From Apostichopus japonicus (taxonomy: Eukaryota > Echinodermata > Holothuroidea > Aspidochirotida > Stichopodidae), in NCBI RefSeq assembly GCF_037975245.1, contig NC_092583.1, forward strand, positions 10,204,764 through 10,268,763: DNA of 64,000 nucleotides. Reading direction: 5' to 3'. The notes under the pieces were generated by a model. That model saw nothing but the letters and a program-made list of their open reading frames with translations. It was not told where the DNA came from and did no database searches. Both the position numbers and the translations under genes were made by a program. This document shows, piece after piece, positions 35,401-50,400 of this stretch. The first letter of the stretch is position 1. Each line of letters opens with the position of its first letter.

Positions 35401-38400
35401 TGATGTCATAAAGCTGTATTTATGTTGTGCATTATTTAATTCCAGTATTTAGATTGTATATTCTTCTTGTGCATTTGACAGTATCCCAGTGATCTCCATT
35501 TTTCTGCGCTTGGTTTTTTTTTCTCTGTACTTTCATATCATATCTATCTCTACCCCTAGCCTCCATCTCCACATTTTCTTTACTTTCTTCCTCCATCCCT
35601 TCATCTGTCTTTCACTCTTTCTTTTTTGACCTCTTTCCTCCCCTCTGTTTACCCTGTACTTTTTAGTTTGCCGACTCCCCCCCCCCCCGCGTCTCACCCC
35701 CAAAAAAGTTCACAAGGTTGACAAGTCTCCCCGTGCTAGTCCCAAGCTATACACCCTTGTTGTGGTGACCGTTCAATATTGTGGATCAAATGGAAAGCCC
35801 CACCCCTTATTCCCAGTGTAATGAATCGGCAAATGGAAGATTATTCGGAGTTGTTCGTGATGGTTCAATGATCTTATAGTCAGGCATAGGCCTATATGGT
35901 TCTCTTTGTCCTTCATTGCCGTCGAAGTTTGAAATGAATTAATCGTGCTAGGAACTTCCGGGCAATGTTTAATTTTCTGTGGCAAGAAAAAAAGCTTCCC
36001 CCCAGTCTCTCCTGGTTGACTATATAGAGCCTGTACGCCTATATGGTCACACAATAGTATAGATAAGTATGATCCATGCAGACAGCTAGTATATATTTTT
36101 TTAAATTCAATCCAATTTCAGTTAAAGTTTCGAGTTGTAATTCGAGTCAGTCGAGATGAGGTGCCTCATGGTGGAGCTGGGTAACCCACCCCAACCCCGT
36201 TGCCGACTTTTTGGCATTTCGTTGGGAGCCGTTCGGAACAAGAAGCAGGATAGTCAATTCTGGGAGTACAGTACGCTGGAAAGCAATACACTGACGTGAT
36301 TTAGAAAAAAAAGTTTTTTGCTTTGACGGCCGATGCTCAGCGAGACACTTTTCAATGGAAATAACTATTAGTTTATTGTTCATGTACTTATTCCCTTTTT
36401 GCCAATCCTTTCTAAAGAGGGTGGAGCCGCCCCTTATGGCAACGTATTTTTCTTCCCTTTTCCGTTCAAGTTTCGTTATTTTTTAATTCGGGTCAAAGGG
36501 GTGCAAGGACAGGGTTTACGTGCACCGGTTAGGAGGACGGGGTGCAGCTAGGGCAAGTGCTCTGTGATCGCCTAAAGGGCCCGTTGCCAGGAGTCCAAAA
36601 ATAATTATATACATATTTATCTATATATGGTATATGACATAAAATGCTTTGTCTTACCCTCCTGATATATAACTAAAATTTATATATAAAATACAATGTA
36701 AGCTGTGACTCTGTCTATGTATAATTAATACCTAAATTGGCTAAAATACCAATTGTTCACACATGACGGACTTGACTTTACGTTTGATACCCAATTTTGT
36801 AATCACTTCAGTCAATTTTTTCACTCATTCGCGTTTGTCTTTTTGTGACACCAGTCAGCGTGAATCAGACATAAAGTTCATAACTATTAGTTTCTTGAGC
36901 TGTTTCTTGACTTCGACTGCTCACCATGTAGGCCTAAAAGAGTAAAAGCAGGGAACTGCTAGAGTAGCGGCTCCCTGGTCAAACTATTACGCCTGATGCA
37001 AAGCTTGACCGTAACCTATACTGTACAGCCCATTAGTTGTGAAAAGTTCTGAACGTAAAACAAAGCACAGAGTTTTGTATCACACAACACACACGAAAAT
37101 GCGGCGTAATACCGCATACTGCTGACCAGGGAGTTGTTCCATAACAACTCCCTGTACTGCCACAGACAAGAAACTATGCAGGAATTTCGCCAAGGCCACC
37201 GTTCAAGTAACCGAACCCGTTTATTGCTTACTAGCCGTAAATACGGGATTGCTGAGAAATTACGAGACAACAGCGACGAACCGGTAGAGGGTAGTATTGA
37301 TATTATTTTTGAATCGGGTGGTGTGAAGGACAGAATTTACGAGGAAATTACGAGCGATCCCACCTTTAAGTAAAACAAATTGTTTCAGTTTAGTAGATCG
37401 GAGGAAATATTTGGAGATGAAATGCAAAGAAAAATGATTTGTATGATTAGTTTCATTTGAAATTGGTAATTTGAATCATTAAAAGAACTAGGTATTGTAA
37501 CAGCAAATTATAAATTTTATATATTTCAAAATTGTCAGTGGTTGAACTGGTTATTTAAACATGCGTTTCCACATTTGATGATTTTGTTATTCTATTGTGA
37601 TCAATCATAAGGATGTTATGATTAATGTTAATTTGAAGGAAACTTATATTTTTAATGAAAGCTTAAGTAATGAAGAAAAAAGGTAAATAAATAACAATAA
37701 GTTGCCAAGAAGTTCACATTGAAGTTGAGACTAATTTATGCCTTTTGTTATTTTGTTACAGGACTTGTCATACATTGCAAGATTTGTCTTTGCACCAAAA
37801 ACAGTTGGAAGGCTCCGCTACAGCATTAAAATTCCAGCTGTAAGTACAAACCTCTACTCTCTACAGTAGTGTAGCTATTTATTTTAAATAATCAACCATA
37901 GATTTTTTCATGATTATAGTGTTTGTATTAATACTGCTTGTATTTACTTTGATCAACACACAAGGAGAATATCAATACTGATAAAAAATAACATGATTGG
38001 TGTTCCTGTTTGAATAGAAGAAGTCCTTGAAGAAAATGTGACCCAAACAGAGACAATATACTAATTACCTTTGCAAGCCAGCTACAGGATATAAACTTAA
38101 GCCACTGCAAAATCAAAATCAGGGTACATGACCCTGTGGAAAGTGGTTGAGTATGATGGCAACCCTATAACATTCACATGAAAGGTTTTTGGGGACTCGT
38201 GGCAACACTTCAGTGCCATTGGACTTAATTCTCTCCAAATCTCTTACTTTCCAAATAAATTATATTATATCACTTTATCACCCACACCTACAACACTCCC
38301 ATTTCAGATTCACCTAGCCTAGTCTAGTTTGCAAATAATCAGGGCTAATTTGGTTTGTTGATAATTAGTATGGAATATTATCCCAGTTCACTGAGTGAAT

Positions 38401-41400
38401 GTTGAACTAATGGACTAAGTATAGTAGTACTTCATGAAATGCAACCAATTACATTGAGCCTTAATGTAACTCCTTTGATCACTTCTGCATGATTTTCATC
38501 TCAAGAACAAAAACTAGATGGTTGACTGCCTGAATTTATGTTGTGTAATTTGATCTCATATTTTGTCATATTTAGCATCATTTATTCCCTCTCTGTATAG
38601 GATGATTGCTGCCATGATCTGGTTGGATTTAATGGTAAAGATGGACAATGGCCTTTGATAAATGCCCATGGACATGAAATGGTAATATTAGTGATTATTT
38701 GAAATTATATGTTATACGTTACTTTAGTTTGTTACTTGCAAACCTCAAAATATTTATAGGAAATGAATAATTCAGGGTTATTTATTAATAGATATTTAAA
38801 TATGCAAGTTACATCAATTCACAAACCATGTGTTCTTAGGAGCAAAGCTTTCCCAAAGAAATATGTGTAGACAAACATGATTGTTGACTGTTAAAGTACA
38901 AGTGCAAATCACTTATATTATGAGATTTACCTGGACAATGTTAATGACTGTGAGATAAAGTTTACAGCATAATTCAGACTAGTGTAAAGATATATGGCTA
39001 CAGCATGTCATGTTTGGGGTTCATGGCTCTTTGAATGGCTTCCCTCACCAAAAGTTATCACACATTTTGTTTCAATTGCTAGGCTTACTATAGGTAGCCT
39101 TTACATTAGGTCATCGTAAGTGTGTAGGCTTCGAGTATAAACTTTGGATGTGTATTGGTCTAGAAAATGGCTGAAATTTTGTTTGTTTAAAAGTGTAGGA
39201 ATTTTCAAAGAGACAACATTACAATAAGGAGAAAAGGACTGATGAAGCCGGATGTGTATGAGCAGTCTCCATTTATACTAAAGAAAATATAGTAAATAAA
39301 TTAATTGATTACTTAGTGGTGAGTTTAGAGCTCCACCATGACTAGTTTGATGGAATTGAAATGGTTTGCAGTTTCTTGAGTTCCTTAGTGAATAAATAGA
39401 AGAAGATATGTTAATACTTGATCATAAGGGGCATTTTACACTCTCTTGGAATTTCCAATTGGAAAGTTTGGTTAATGAAATAGTTCCTTTTTTTTTGAGT
39501 TACCTTTGAAGTTATTGATGTTTCCATTTTACAGACCTGCCTTGAGAAACTGGGAACAATAACTGGAATTAAAACAACCATTTATCCATTGATGCAGAAT
39601 AATGGCTTTCACATCTGTGATCCTGAGGTAGAGGAAGATGGAAGGAACGTAAGTACAATATTGGAGCATTTGTCTACAGAATGAAACCTGAAATAAAGGA
39701 GTCTATATCTATGCATTAAAGGACTTCAAATGCAAAATATTAATTTACAACAATAAGGAAATTATAAGTATGTAACCCCCATGTTTTTCCCTTCTTTTTT
39801 TTTGGTGCTCTCCCTCCATTCAGGATTAAGTATTTAAAGCTACCAAACTACATGCTATGTGATTATTACATAAAATAACATGTTATTATTCATTAAAATA
39901 AAAATTAAAACAAACATGCTTTATGTTGTCAAAGCCTTTATTCAGTTTGTCAATACATTTGAAGGAATTAAACATCAACACCTAACATCTATTTCAAGGC
40001 TACAAAACTGTGTGAACAGATTTACCAAAGCCCTAACAAAAGTTGTAGGAAATCTTTGTTGGAATTTGTTGTTGAAATATAGCTGATTTCCATCTAAATA
40101 CACCAATTTGGGTGAGATATATAACTATTTGAGTGGAAAATGAGTGACTATGAAGAGAAAGTGCCCCCCTCACTAAAGTCTAAATACCCAAACCAACTTA
40201 AGTTAATAGCTTGTTCTGAGGTCATACCAGATAAGAATTAAGTGACCATATCTAATGTAAGGTTTAACCTTATTTAAACTCAAACCAGATCTTCATCAAA
40301 CCATGCATGAATAACATTTATTAGACACCACTGGATTAGTTAAGACTGCACAGAGCTCTCAACTTTCAAGTTATAAACATCTCTCACATTATATGTTTTG
40401 TCTTTTTCACAGATCACTCACTGTTATGGGGACCGAAAATTCTATCAGGATGAAGCTGAGTGGAACTTCTTTGTTTTTATGAACTGTCATGCTCGAAGCC
40501 ATACAGGTATCAATGCGACCTATGACCTCCATTTGACCAACGAACGGAACCATGAGGCTCTAGCCGAGTTTTCAGCTGATGAGGATAGTAAGTAACTGGT
40601 TCCTGGTTTAAAGATGATAAGATAACTAGACATAAATCATCTAAATAATTTAACAAGATAAGATCAAATATGATTTTAACTTTGTTACTTCAGATTAAGA
40701 CTTGTCCTTGTCAAGCAGTGGTATGTTGGGAGGGGTGGGAAGGAAGGTGTTTTGTGGAAGAGGAATGGTAAATATTTGATAATCAGAAGTATAGAGTCAG
40801 ATTGGATCACCAGTGATGTTTACACTTTTGGGAAGGATTAACCTGTGTGAAATTAATCCTCTTGGCATCATTTGGAGATATTGAAACGGTAAGTGTGTTA
40901 TATATTTAAGTATATAACAGGAATTGACATATATTCAAATAAAGAAAGATATGAATACAACACCAGGGCCAATATTTCTTTCTTTATATACAGCCAATCT
41001 TGTTGTGACTTTCGCCTGTGGAACAATTATCCTTGGATGTTTACTCACCAGCATTGTCTTTGGAGGTATGTCATTTATATTCATGCCAAACTAGTAAATA
41101 TAGCAGTTCCTTGCTTCTCACGTACTTAAAATGATTTTTTTTTGCTGACAATTGGTGAAAAAAAAAAAGAACTGTTTTCAGATGGGTTTTTTCTTAAAAT
41201 CTTGCAAATTTAAATCAGCAACTGTCATTATCTCATCTCCCTACATGTAAGGTATAAGGAGATGAGATATTGTAATTCACCCCACATTAGAAATGTGAGG
41301 AAGTGTGTGTGTGTGTCTGTGAGTGAGCGTGAAAGTGTGTCGCAAACTCCCCCTACAGTAGACCATAAGTCAGGTCAAGTTCAATCTTGGTGGGTAGCTG

Positions 41401-44400
41401 CCTGACCATGTAAACTGTGCTTGCATGATATGATGATGTCAAAGGTCAAGAAACCTAAAATTTGTTGTTTAGCCATTTCTGCACGTCAACATGTAGGAAA
41501 AAGGCTGCAAACCATATGATATGAAGAGAGAAAGATGAGACAAATTTTTAAATAGGACATATTTAGGTGATTAAGGTCAGGATCAAAGGTTGAATGAGGT
41601 CAAAGGACAAATTGGCCTAAACTTTGTGGAGGAGATGAGATCTACAACTCCATGGATTGTCCTCTTGTTGTCTTTGTAGTTATACTCTGGTCCCGGAAGA
41701 TGCTGCACGCCACTTACAAGATCTGGATCTTCTCACTTTGTCTTCACTTCACTGGCTGTGTCATCATGACTAAGGCTTGGTATTCATTTTCCTTGGATGG
41801 TTATGAGAGAAAGAAGCAAGTTACAATTGGTGAGATTCTTTAACCTTACTCTGTCTGCTATAAATATTTGCTAGATTTTAGGAGCAGTACATTCTTAAAG
41901 CAGCTAGTTGGGTTTACAACATTACCTCTCTTGATATGCAAGTACATTTGACCTCAAAATGTATTGTTAGTTTGCTGAAGTAAGCATCACAATGAAATTT
42001 ATAGAAAGTCTGTTTCTTTCCAAACAGAAGTAAAGTAAACATTTAGCGTTGACCTAAAATACTAATTACGTCTAGGCTATATTTCTTCGCATAGTAGAAT
42101 CAGGGCAGAAATTGTTTTCAATGTCCTTAATCAGTAAAGGTAATAACTATTAAGTTACACCTTTTGGGTCGGAAAAAATTCTTGAAATGTAGCACTTACA
42201 TGGCATATTGCAATAGTGGCCTTACTGACAAGTGGGATACATTAATGTAAAATAAAGTTATGAAACTGAACCATGTGTTGTTTGTTGGCTGTGTAGTCAT
42301 AAATACTAACTTTTATCATCAAAAGGTCATTCTTGAGATATTTCATTTTCTAATACCAATAAGCAAAGTTTCAAACAATTTGTAAAACTTAAACAGAAGA
42401 AGTCCTGAATCAGACATAGTGTCTTTGTTTTCAAATGACCAACTGAATGATCTTCATATGGGTAAGGGTGGGGGAGGGGTGGGAGGATGACAACTCAAGA
42501 GCTACATATCATTTAACATTGGAGACAGTAGATGATATTTCAAAAAGTGTTATCATTGTGTTGGTTTCTTGCAGAAAATGTTGATAACATGTACCTTTTT
42601 ATATATTTTAATTTATTTTTGGTTATCTTGATAACCTGTTATTTCACATATTATCCAACTTTTTTATATATTTTTGATCTTCCAGGCCACGCTTTTACAT
42701 CAGCAGGATCCATTATCTTTGCTATTTTGATGATAGTCATATCAAAAGGATATACTATTACCAGGTTAGTAACTCTAGACATCAACATGGGATATTACAT
42801 TAATCTCAAGGGTATTTATAGGAGGTATGTACTGACCATGCAGGCAGTAAGTACACCAGTAAATTCAATGAATTGGAACTACAGTGCTCTCCCATTTAAT
42901 GGTATGTTACTGTATTAAACTAGTTCAATATTCTCTAACAGTCAAGCTCGATAATACCTTATGGCTAATTGATAACTTTTAAAGTTAGAGAAATAATCAA
43001 AATATAGTGCATTTCATGTAAAACTAATAAGGTTATTAAAGTTAGATAATTTCCTGTTGAATCTAGATAGAGGCAGAGTTTGGTACAAATGCTACCCAAT
43101 ACTGAAGACTAACTTCACCATTCAATACCTTTAAATCACGGCTTAACCTTTTCACAATTCTTGTTTTTTTAGACTTACAATCCGTAGAGTCGGCAAGGTG
43201 AAGATATTTGCATTTGCGAGCTGGTTTTCTTTCTGCTACATGATATTGTACATCATCTTAGGGCAGTCTGATCCACGTGACATCAAGAACATCTACGATA
43301 CGCCTGCTGCCCTCGGTATAGTCTGCATGAGGATTGGTGGTGAGTCAGTGATGAATATTCATGTTCATTACCATTTCTTTTATGTAAAACCAGCTCAATC
43401 AACTGCTTCCCCAAACAACCTCTTCTACATGCAAAGATTGGCATTCTTCTTTAGTCTTCATAATATTCTTCCCATATTTGATCACTACAACATGCACATA
43501 GTCCTGTGGTATCAAGAAGATATTCATTCAGAATATTAAAAATACTTCTTGTTTTCTGTTTTCGATGATCTTCAGCTACCGTCTGGTGCCTCTATGGAGC
43601 AGTGTTTACCCTAAAAGACTTTCCTAAGAAGGGAGCTTTTTACCTCATATTTACCATCCTTTCATCCTCTTGGTTCCTTGCCGAACCTGTCATGATCCTC
43701 TTTTCTAACTTCTGGCTTCCACTTTACTGTAGGTGAGCACTGTTTAACATCACTTTGAAGCACCTGTATTTGCACCACTAACATAGTTAACATGCTGAAC
43801 CTTGTTCCCATTTGTTCTATGTTTGTTTCACATATTCATCCCTTATGTATTAAACATATTTTATAGCACTTTGGTGTTAGAACTTATACATAAACATATT
43901 GTGAATATTACCCAAATGTGGACAGTTCTTTCTTTGAAGTTCTGATAAAAAAGAATTGTTTCCTGATGATAAAATGTTAAATAACATCTCATTGTGCAGT
44001 TTGTTAATCAACATAAAAAGAAAACCCAGTGGCATAAGCTCTGGTCTTTCCTGAATTATAGAGGAAATTTCCATTGAATTATTGTTCCTAAAATTTTAAT
44101 GGCACTTAAACAGCACATCCTGGCATCTGATAAGAAATCTTCACTGCTAGCAGAACTACCTTGAAGTTTCTTAAATGTCATAATAGTTTCTCCTTTGTAA
44201 AGAAATCTGTCACTCTTTTTTCTTCTTTATAGAGCCAAGTGGATTCATGCTATGTACCTCTTGACTCTTGTCTTTGGACATCTGGTGTTTGTTATCTTGA
44301 CCAGACCATCGGCCACCAATACTTACTTTCCATACCACCTTAGTACTAACAAGGTAAGGACACTGAGTAATTGAATATTAGCATTTTAAGCAGTGACATT

Positions 44401-47400
44401 ATTGAACTGAGGATTTCTGCTCTATCAACTGAATTATCCAACCTAGGATTACAGTAAACTAAATGCATTTCTTATAAAACAAATGAAAAAATGCAGTTTT
44501 TACAGGTGGTGCTAATCAGTTTTCTGTATATTCTTACAGATACATTAGACAAAATAAAAAATACCCAAAAAACATTTGTATTAGATCTAGGATACAAGCT
44601 GTACAGGGTGAACATATTTTATCAAACACAATGGTTTCTATAACAGTTGGTTTAGTTATGAATAATTAATAAACAAAGTATAAAGAGCAGAAGTTTTTGC
44701 TTTTCTAAACTTAAAGTAATATTTTTAATTTGTCTCATTTTGTTTAAACTTCATCAGTTATAACTAAGTATATTACTAATGCATATCTGCTTTGGTAAAT
44801 TGTTCTATTACATCAATATACTTGCTGATGTTAAATAGATTCCATTTTCTTGTGTTTAGGTTGGTATAGCAGAGGATGAAGAAACAGCCTCCTATGACTA
44901 CGTCCCAACGGAGGCAACTTTTACCAACTTCCTCGCTATGAGTGAAATACCTGAGAAAGAAAGAACATCACCACCCAGGGTAAGTTTGTAAGATCTTAGT
45001 CCTGGACACATTCTGTTATGTTCAAATATATTAGATGTGTATTAGTGTTTTACCATGCTAATGATAGTAATAATTCTGATTTGGTAAGAAATCGAAGGAA
45101 AATGAAAGTTAAGTGTCAAAGAAGCTACAAATGTAGAGTGGATTTTGGTCCTTGAGGGAGAGTTATGCATTTACATATAAAGCTGTGCATTGCATCATAT
45201 ATTTATTCTGTATTTAGCATCAAGTGATTATCCTTTGTCAAATTAATGTTTAGGCAGGTTCTCTCATGAAAGATTTATTATCTCTACAATCACTGAGACT
45301 TGTAGGTCATATTCATATCTACCTATTTATTATCTTCTTTAAATTCTGCAATCATTTCTTTATCTTCAAGAAGGATTCTAAGAGAGTAACTGCCAGTAAT
45401 TCTAGCCAGAAACAACCTTCCAAGGGAAGATTTGACATATTCATGGCTGGGAGTGAGAGAGCTAAGGTAGAACGGAAAACAAAAGGCCATTCACCCTTAC
45501 CTTCCATCGTAAGTCATAACTTAATTCTCATATATTCATTGTTTTTTCTTCTCTCTTTCCCTTCATATTTAGAGTGTTGTGATGTAATAAGTTTTATTAG
45601 AACAATGTAGTTCAAATAATGTAGTATAAATATATGCAAAATGTTTGTATATTTTATAGAAACATCACATAAACTGTTGAGTACTTTTATTTTCAACCTA
45701 TGATCTTACTGTTAATCTTTTACCTTGAAACTGCACATTGTCCAAAACAGACCAAAGAAATAGTTGGTATTTTAAATTAATTGTCATGTTAAATAGTTTA
45801 AGTCTTCAACTGAAAATGTTTCCTTGTAAAGATGTATATTTAAAATGCAATAAGATTTTCTTAATGGCTTTGTTTCTTGCCTCCCTTTAGAGTGCCTCCA
45901 TTTCTATGACAACACTGGTCAACTGTCCTGTACCTCCACCAAGTAACCTGCCTGTTACCTACATGATGGTAGGATGATATGTTATGTTTTGAAATTTAGT
46001 ATTACTAATATGAAGGATTAATCAGCTATTTAAAGTGAGTAAATTGGTTTTTATCGACATAGACTTTCCTCAAAGAAAAAAAAAATGATTTCAGACAAGA
46101 GGCACAAATTGCACCTGTAACTATTACAGTTTAATTTGTATTTTAGCTATGCTTATTATAGAATGTTGTTTAAGAATATTTCAGATGTGTTATGTACTCA
46201 ATTAAAGCCACACTTTGAATACTCATTACACATTCAGACTGTAAGTTGTACTGTATGATTATGGTATTCTTTTAAATCAATCTTACCAGTCTTGTGATTG
46301 TAGTCAAGTAACACAATTCCAAATTCACATCAAACTCTCTCTTTCATCAGGATTATGACAGTCAGACTCCAGTTCTCAGTCTTGTGAACCAACAAATTCA
46401 GTCCACTGAGGTGAGTCTACATCACTGTTTGTGATGATTTTCTACAGTACCAGATGCAGAGAAACTTACTTTGATTTCACTTTTCATTTTGTGTTTTATT
46501 TCAGAGTGATTCTGTCTCCGTCAAGACTCTCGATAAAGAAGATGACTGGAAAAACTTAGTCATGGACAATCTGGATGCCCCCAAAGACAACTGTAATGAG
46601 GTTTGTTAATTGTCATGCTTACACTTCATAGAAAATTGTTCAAATTATTCCTCCCTCTTTGATGCATCAGTTCACAGATGTTTCTGAAATCTAGAGAGTT
46701 GTAAATATACTTAATTGTATTTATAAAGCCATTACAGAAGATTGTTATTTGATATTCTAATTAATATTTGGTGTTAAATAGCAGAAATAAGCAGTCAGAT
46801 TTCAACAATTTTCGCTCCTTAGTTCTTTCTCTGTTTGATTATATTTAACAAAAGGATGATACAAAACAAATTTGTTGCAGTTGCTTCAATAAATGCTTTG
46901 TAAGATTACTGAAGTATTTAATACCTATAAGAAATCAGAAAATTTCATTATTCAATTAAAGATATTTTGGCAGAGAAGAAACCTACAAAAATACATAAAT
47001 TATATTTATTAGTAAAATATTTATTCTTTTCTTTTGCAACAAAAATGAGATATCACATATTGAGATACTCTTTGTTTTCATTTCTCAGGCCAAATACAGT
47101 GTGACTGTTCCAACGGTAAAGACCCCAGCCTTGACAGGACAAAATGGAATGTATGCCCTAGCAGATTCTGATGAGGTAGTAACATGTAATTTACTTTGAT
47201 ATATGCAGTCCTGAGTTATCCAAGATTTTGTTAAACTTTATATCTGAGGTAATCTGAGACGTATCTTATTCTTAGGGAAGGAAACGTCGACAATACAACT
47301 AAATACGATGTAAGAAGAATAGAGGAACTGTGTATGACTATTAAACTTGAATGAAGCTTTCAGTTGTCTACATGGAGAAGACAAACTCCTTGAAACAATT

Positions 47401-50400
47401 AAAAGTTGTTTACAAAGTTATAGGTCAATAAGTTAAGTTTATAAAGATACAACTACATTTCTTTTACAAGAGAGTAATGCAGAGGTGTGTTGTCAGTCTA
47501 TGGATATTATGCTTTATATTATAATAGTTTGTAATGCAATCAAAGTTCTATTTGGAAGTTCTGGGTTCCTGTTCATGAAGTATTTTAATGACTTCAGTCA
47601 TTAAATTCATACCTGGTACAATTTTGACTTTGGAACCTTTGTTTGCAAAGAATGCTTGATATTATTAAAAGAAGGGATATTGGCCAGATTTGCTGTTCTT
47701 CCAAGTCAGGTGATTTAATACCAATTAGCCATTGAAATTGATTTCTTGTCTTTCGTTCTTGTTCCAGTCGGACAGCAGCTCAGATGACAATCGTTATCAT
47801 GAAATCCAACCCATTCAAAAACTTCAATCCTCCTTTAAGGTAACTTCAATCTGCTCGCATTTTTATTCTATTGTTTTAACAAAAATTCATAATGTATATT
47901 GTCTTTTGTTTTTTTGTTTTCAATTTTAACCTGACAGGCATGTTAAAATATGTACAGTAAAATGTAATGTCATTATTATAAGTTTTTATATTTATTCTAT
48001 GTTTTGATTTGGTAGAACATCAAGTTAGAGCAACCAAAAGAAGCAGACAAGCCAAGGAAATCTCACCGACTATCTGACAAGAAGGTAATTTTTGTTATTT
48101 TACAAAGAATTCTTTATCATGTCTGAGATCTATCCTCTAGCTCTGCTGTTAGAAGAGTTCAACTTGTATAAGTCAAAAACAAACATTGTAATTTCTGTAA
48201 TCTAATTATTACTGCTCAAAGCAAGATATTATATTGATTTAACTCTAATATGATTTTGCTTTACAGCAAGACTGCTGGCAAACAGTGGAATCGTACCACA
48301 AACTTATTTGCCCCAAAGTTAACTTCGTTCCTAAATTATAAGAGAAAAAAAACATTCCCAGAGATAACTTTCATGATTCCATAGATCAGTCACAGATGTT
48401 ACAAACAAGTAAGAATTTCAAGTTCTTAAACCTTGTTATAACTCATTTTTTTTACCTTTTTTAACCTTTTGACTCGGAATTGACTTCATGCATTTTAATG
48501 ATACTGCTTAATAATACACTTTTCATTGACACCTGAGCAAAAAATTTCCAAATACCTGAAACCCTCTTAAGAACTCTTTGTTATCTATTTAAGTTATTGT
48601 GAGTAACATGTGAATTTACAGCTAAACGCTTGCTTATGAAAAGGTCTTTAATAAGTTACGGTTATTAATAGCAAACTAATATTAAGCCTAAGTTAATTCA
48701 TTACAGCATTAAGTGGTCAAAGCTTTATCAAAATCATTCTTTTAACAAATTACCAATATCACATAATGCTTTGTTTGCTTTTTTCTGATCATCTCAGGAA
48801 CAACCTCTGCCTACCCACAAACCAGCCAAAGAGTCTTCAATGTATGATATGGTGCCAACACCTGCCAAGGTATTGGGATTAAAGAAATAACTGAATAATA
48901 AAGAAATAAACTGAAATGTGCTAAAAGTGAAAGTGGCAGCTGCTCTAAGTTTGAAATGTTGTAACCGAACTAAGTTTAACAGTCAATCAGTATATTGTTT
49001 CTTAAAAATTGTTAATTTAATTTTGCTAAATACTTTCTGGGAAGTTTCCTTCAATTCACTTCTGATAAATCAACGATTGTTAAATTCTCCAATAAATCAA
49101 ATGATTGGTGGGTTTTTAGTAAAAATTTGTGTTGGAGTCTAAACATAAGTGACCATTATTTGTTTTTCTGGTACATTTTTGGTCAAAACTGATCACTTTT
49201 ACATATGTAAAACACTCAGCAGAATTGTCTTCAGCATCATAGATTCAAAATAATCACCCTCTGAGCAAATACTTCTTCTACAGGCTCTTTGTTAAATACT
49301 GACTCGGTTCATTCCTTTTCATAGGGAAGAGTGATTTATGTCAAGCCAGCAGTTGACTATACTATCCAGTTAAGAGAACCCAGGAAGGAATGCCTTGAAA
49401 GAAAGGTAATTAACATGGAGATATAGATATTATTTACTTGCTTGCTTGTTATTTTTGTCAGGGGAAAAATGTAAATTCTGTGCAGGTTTGCTCTTGAAAT
49501 ATTGTAAAACATAGACTATATTGAATGAGTTGCTGGGAAAAGAGGAAGTTTCCGGTTCTCCTCATGCCTTAGTTTTAATGTGTAGTACAAAGTGAAAGAT
49601 GTATTTTGCAGGTGGGAGTTGGTTGGGGGATGTAGCCTACAACCCTTTCAACCCTACATGGAAAATTAAACAGTAGCTAGCAAAGCTTTGTGACAACAGG
49701 TGTTAGCAGAAAGTGGTTTTACTTGGCATTATCTTGAGCACTCTGTTCAAAATGTTTGTGATTTATTATGCTTATAAGTATGGCTTAATCTCGTGCAGGT
49801 ACAATAATAAATTTATAATTTTATAGACTTAGCATACAATAGTTGCATTTGACATTTTCCGGTTGTGGAAAACTGATAATGGGTCATAATAAATATATTA
49901 TCAATAAAGAGTTCAAAATCTTATATAAGTATGGTTTAATCTTGTGCAGGTAAATAAATTCACATCCTTTTCAGGCTCACTCATACAATGATTATATGGT
50001 TAATTCTGCTTCAGTTGTGGAAAATATAATGATAATATAGGTCATACTTGATATATTATCAATAAAAGTTTTCCTGATAACATTGGTATGTTTGTTTCTT
50101 GTTGGTTTTACAGCACAAGGTAACTCAGTCAGTATTTAAGAATCTTGCTGAGACTGAATTAGCCAGTGCTGGTGTTCTTTATGACAAAATAAACCCCAGC
50201 AAGTATGAGGTAAGATGTATATGAAACATATTGAATTATGACAATAAATCAACAAATGAATTTTATTCCTCTTTGTTCTTCCATTTGGAGAAGCTTGGTT
50301 GTATCCTATTGTTTTTCATGCTCAATGTGAACTGATTTCATTTTGATAGAGACTGTGTTTCAGAGTTTGTTCATGGTTTCCTAATTTTGTTAAAACTTGG

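Noticed and set aside
42574..42595. Candidate micro-exon ENVDN between TMEM145-like exons 7 and 8
   Set aside because: A TTCTTGCAG acceptor is present, but no donor keeps the phase; exons 7 and 8 join directly in frame with the expected spacing.
43198..43539. 113-codon frame over exon 9
   Set aside because: Only the part to 43339 is exon; the remainder is read-through into the intron past a good GTGAGT donor.
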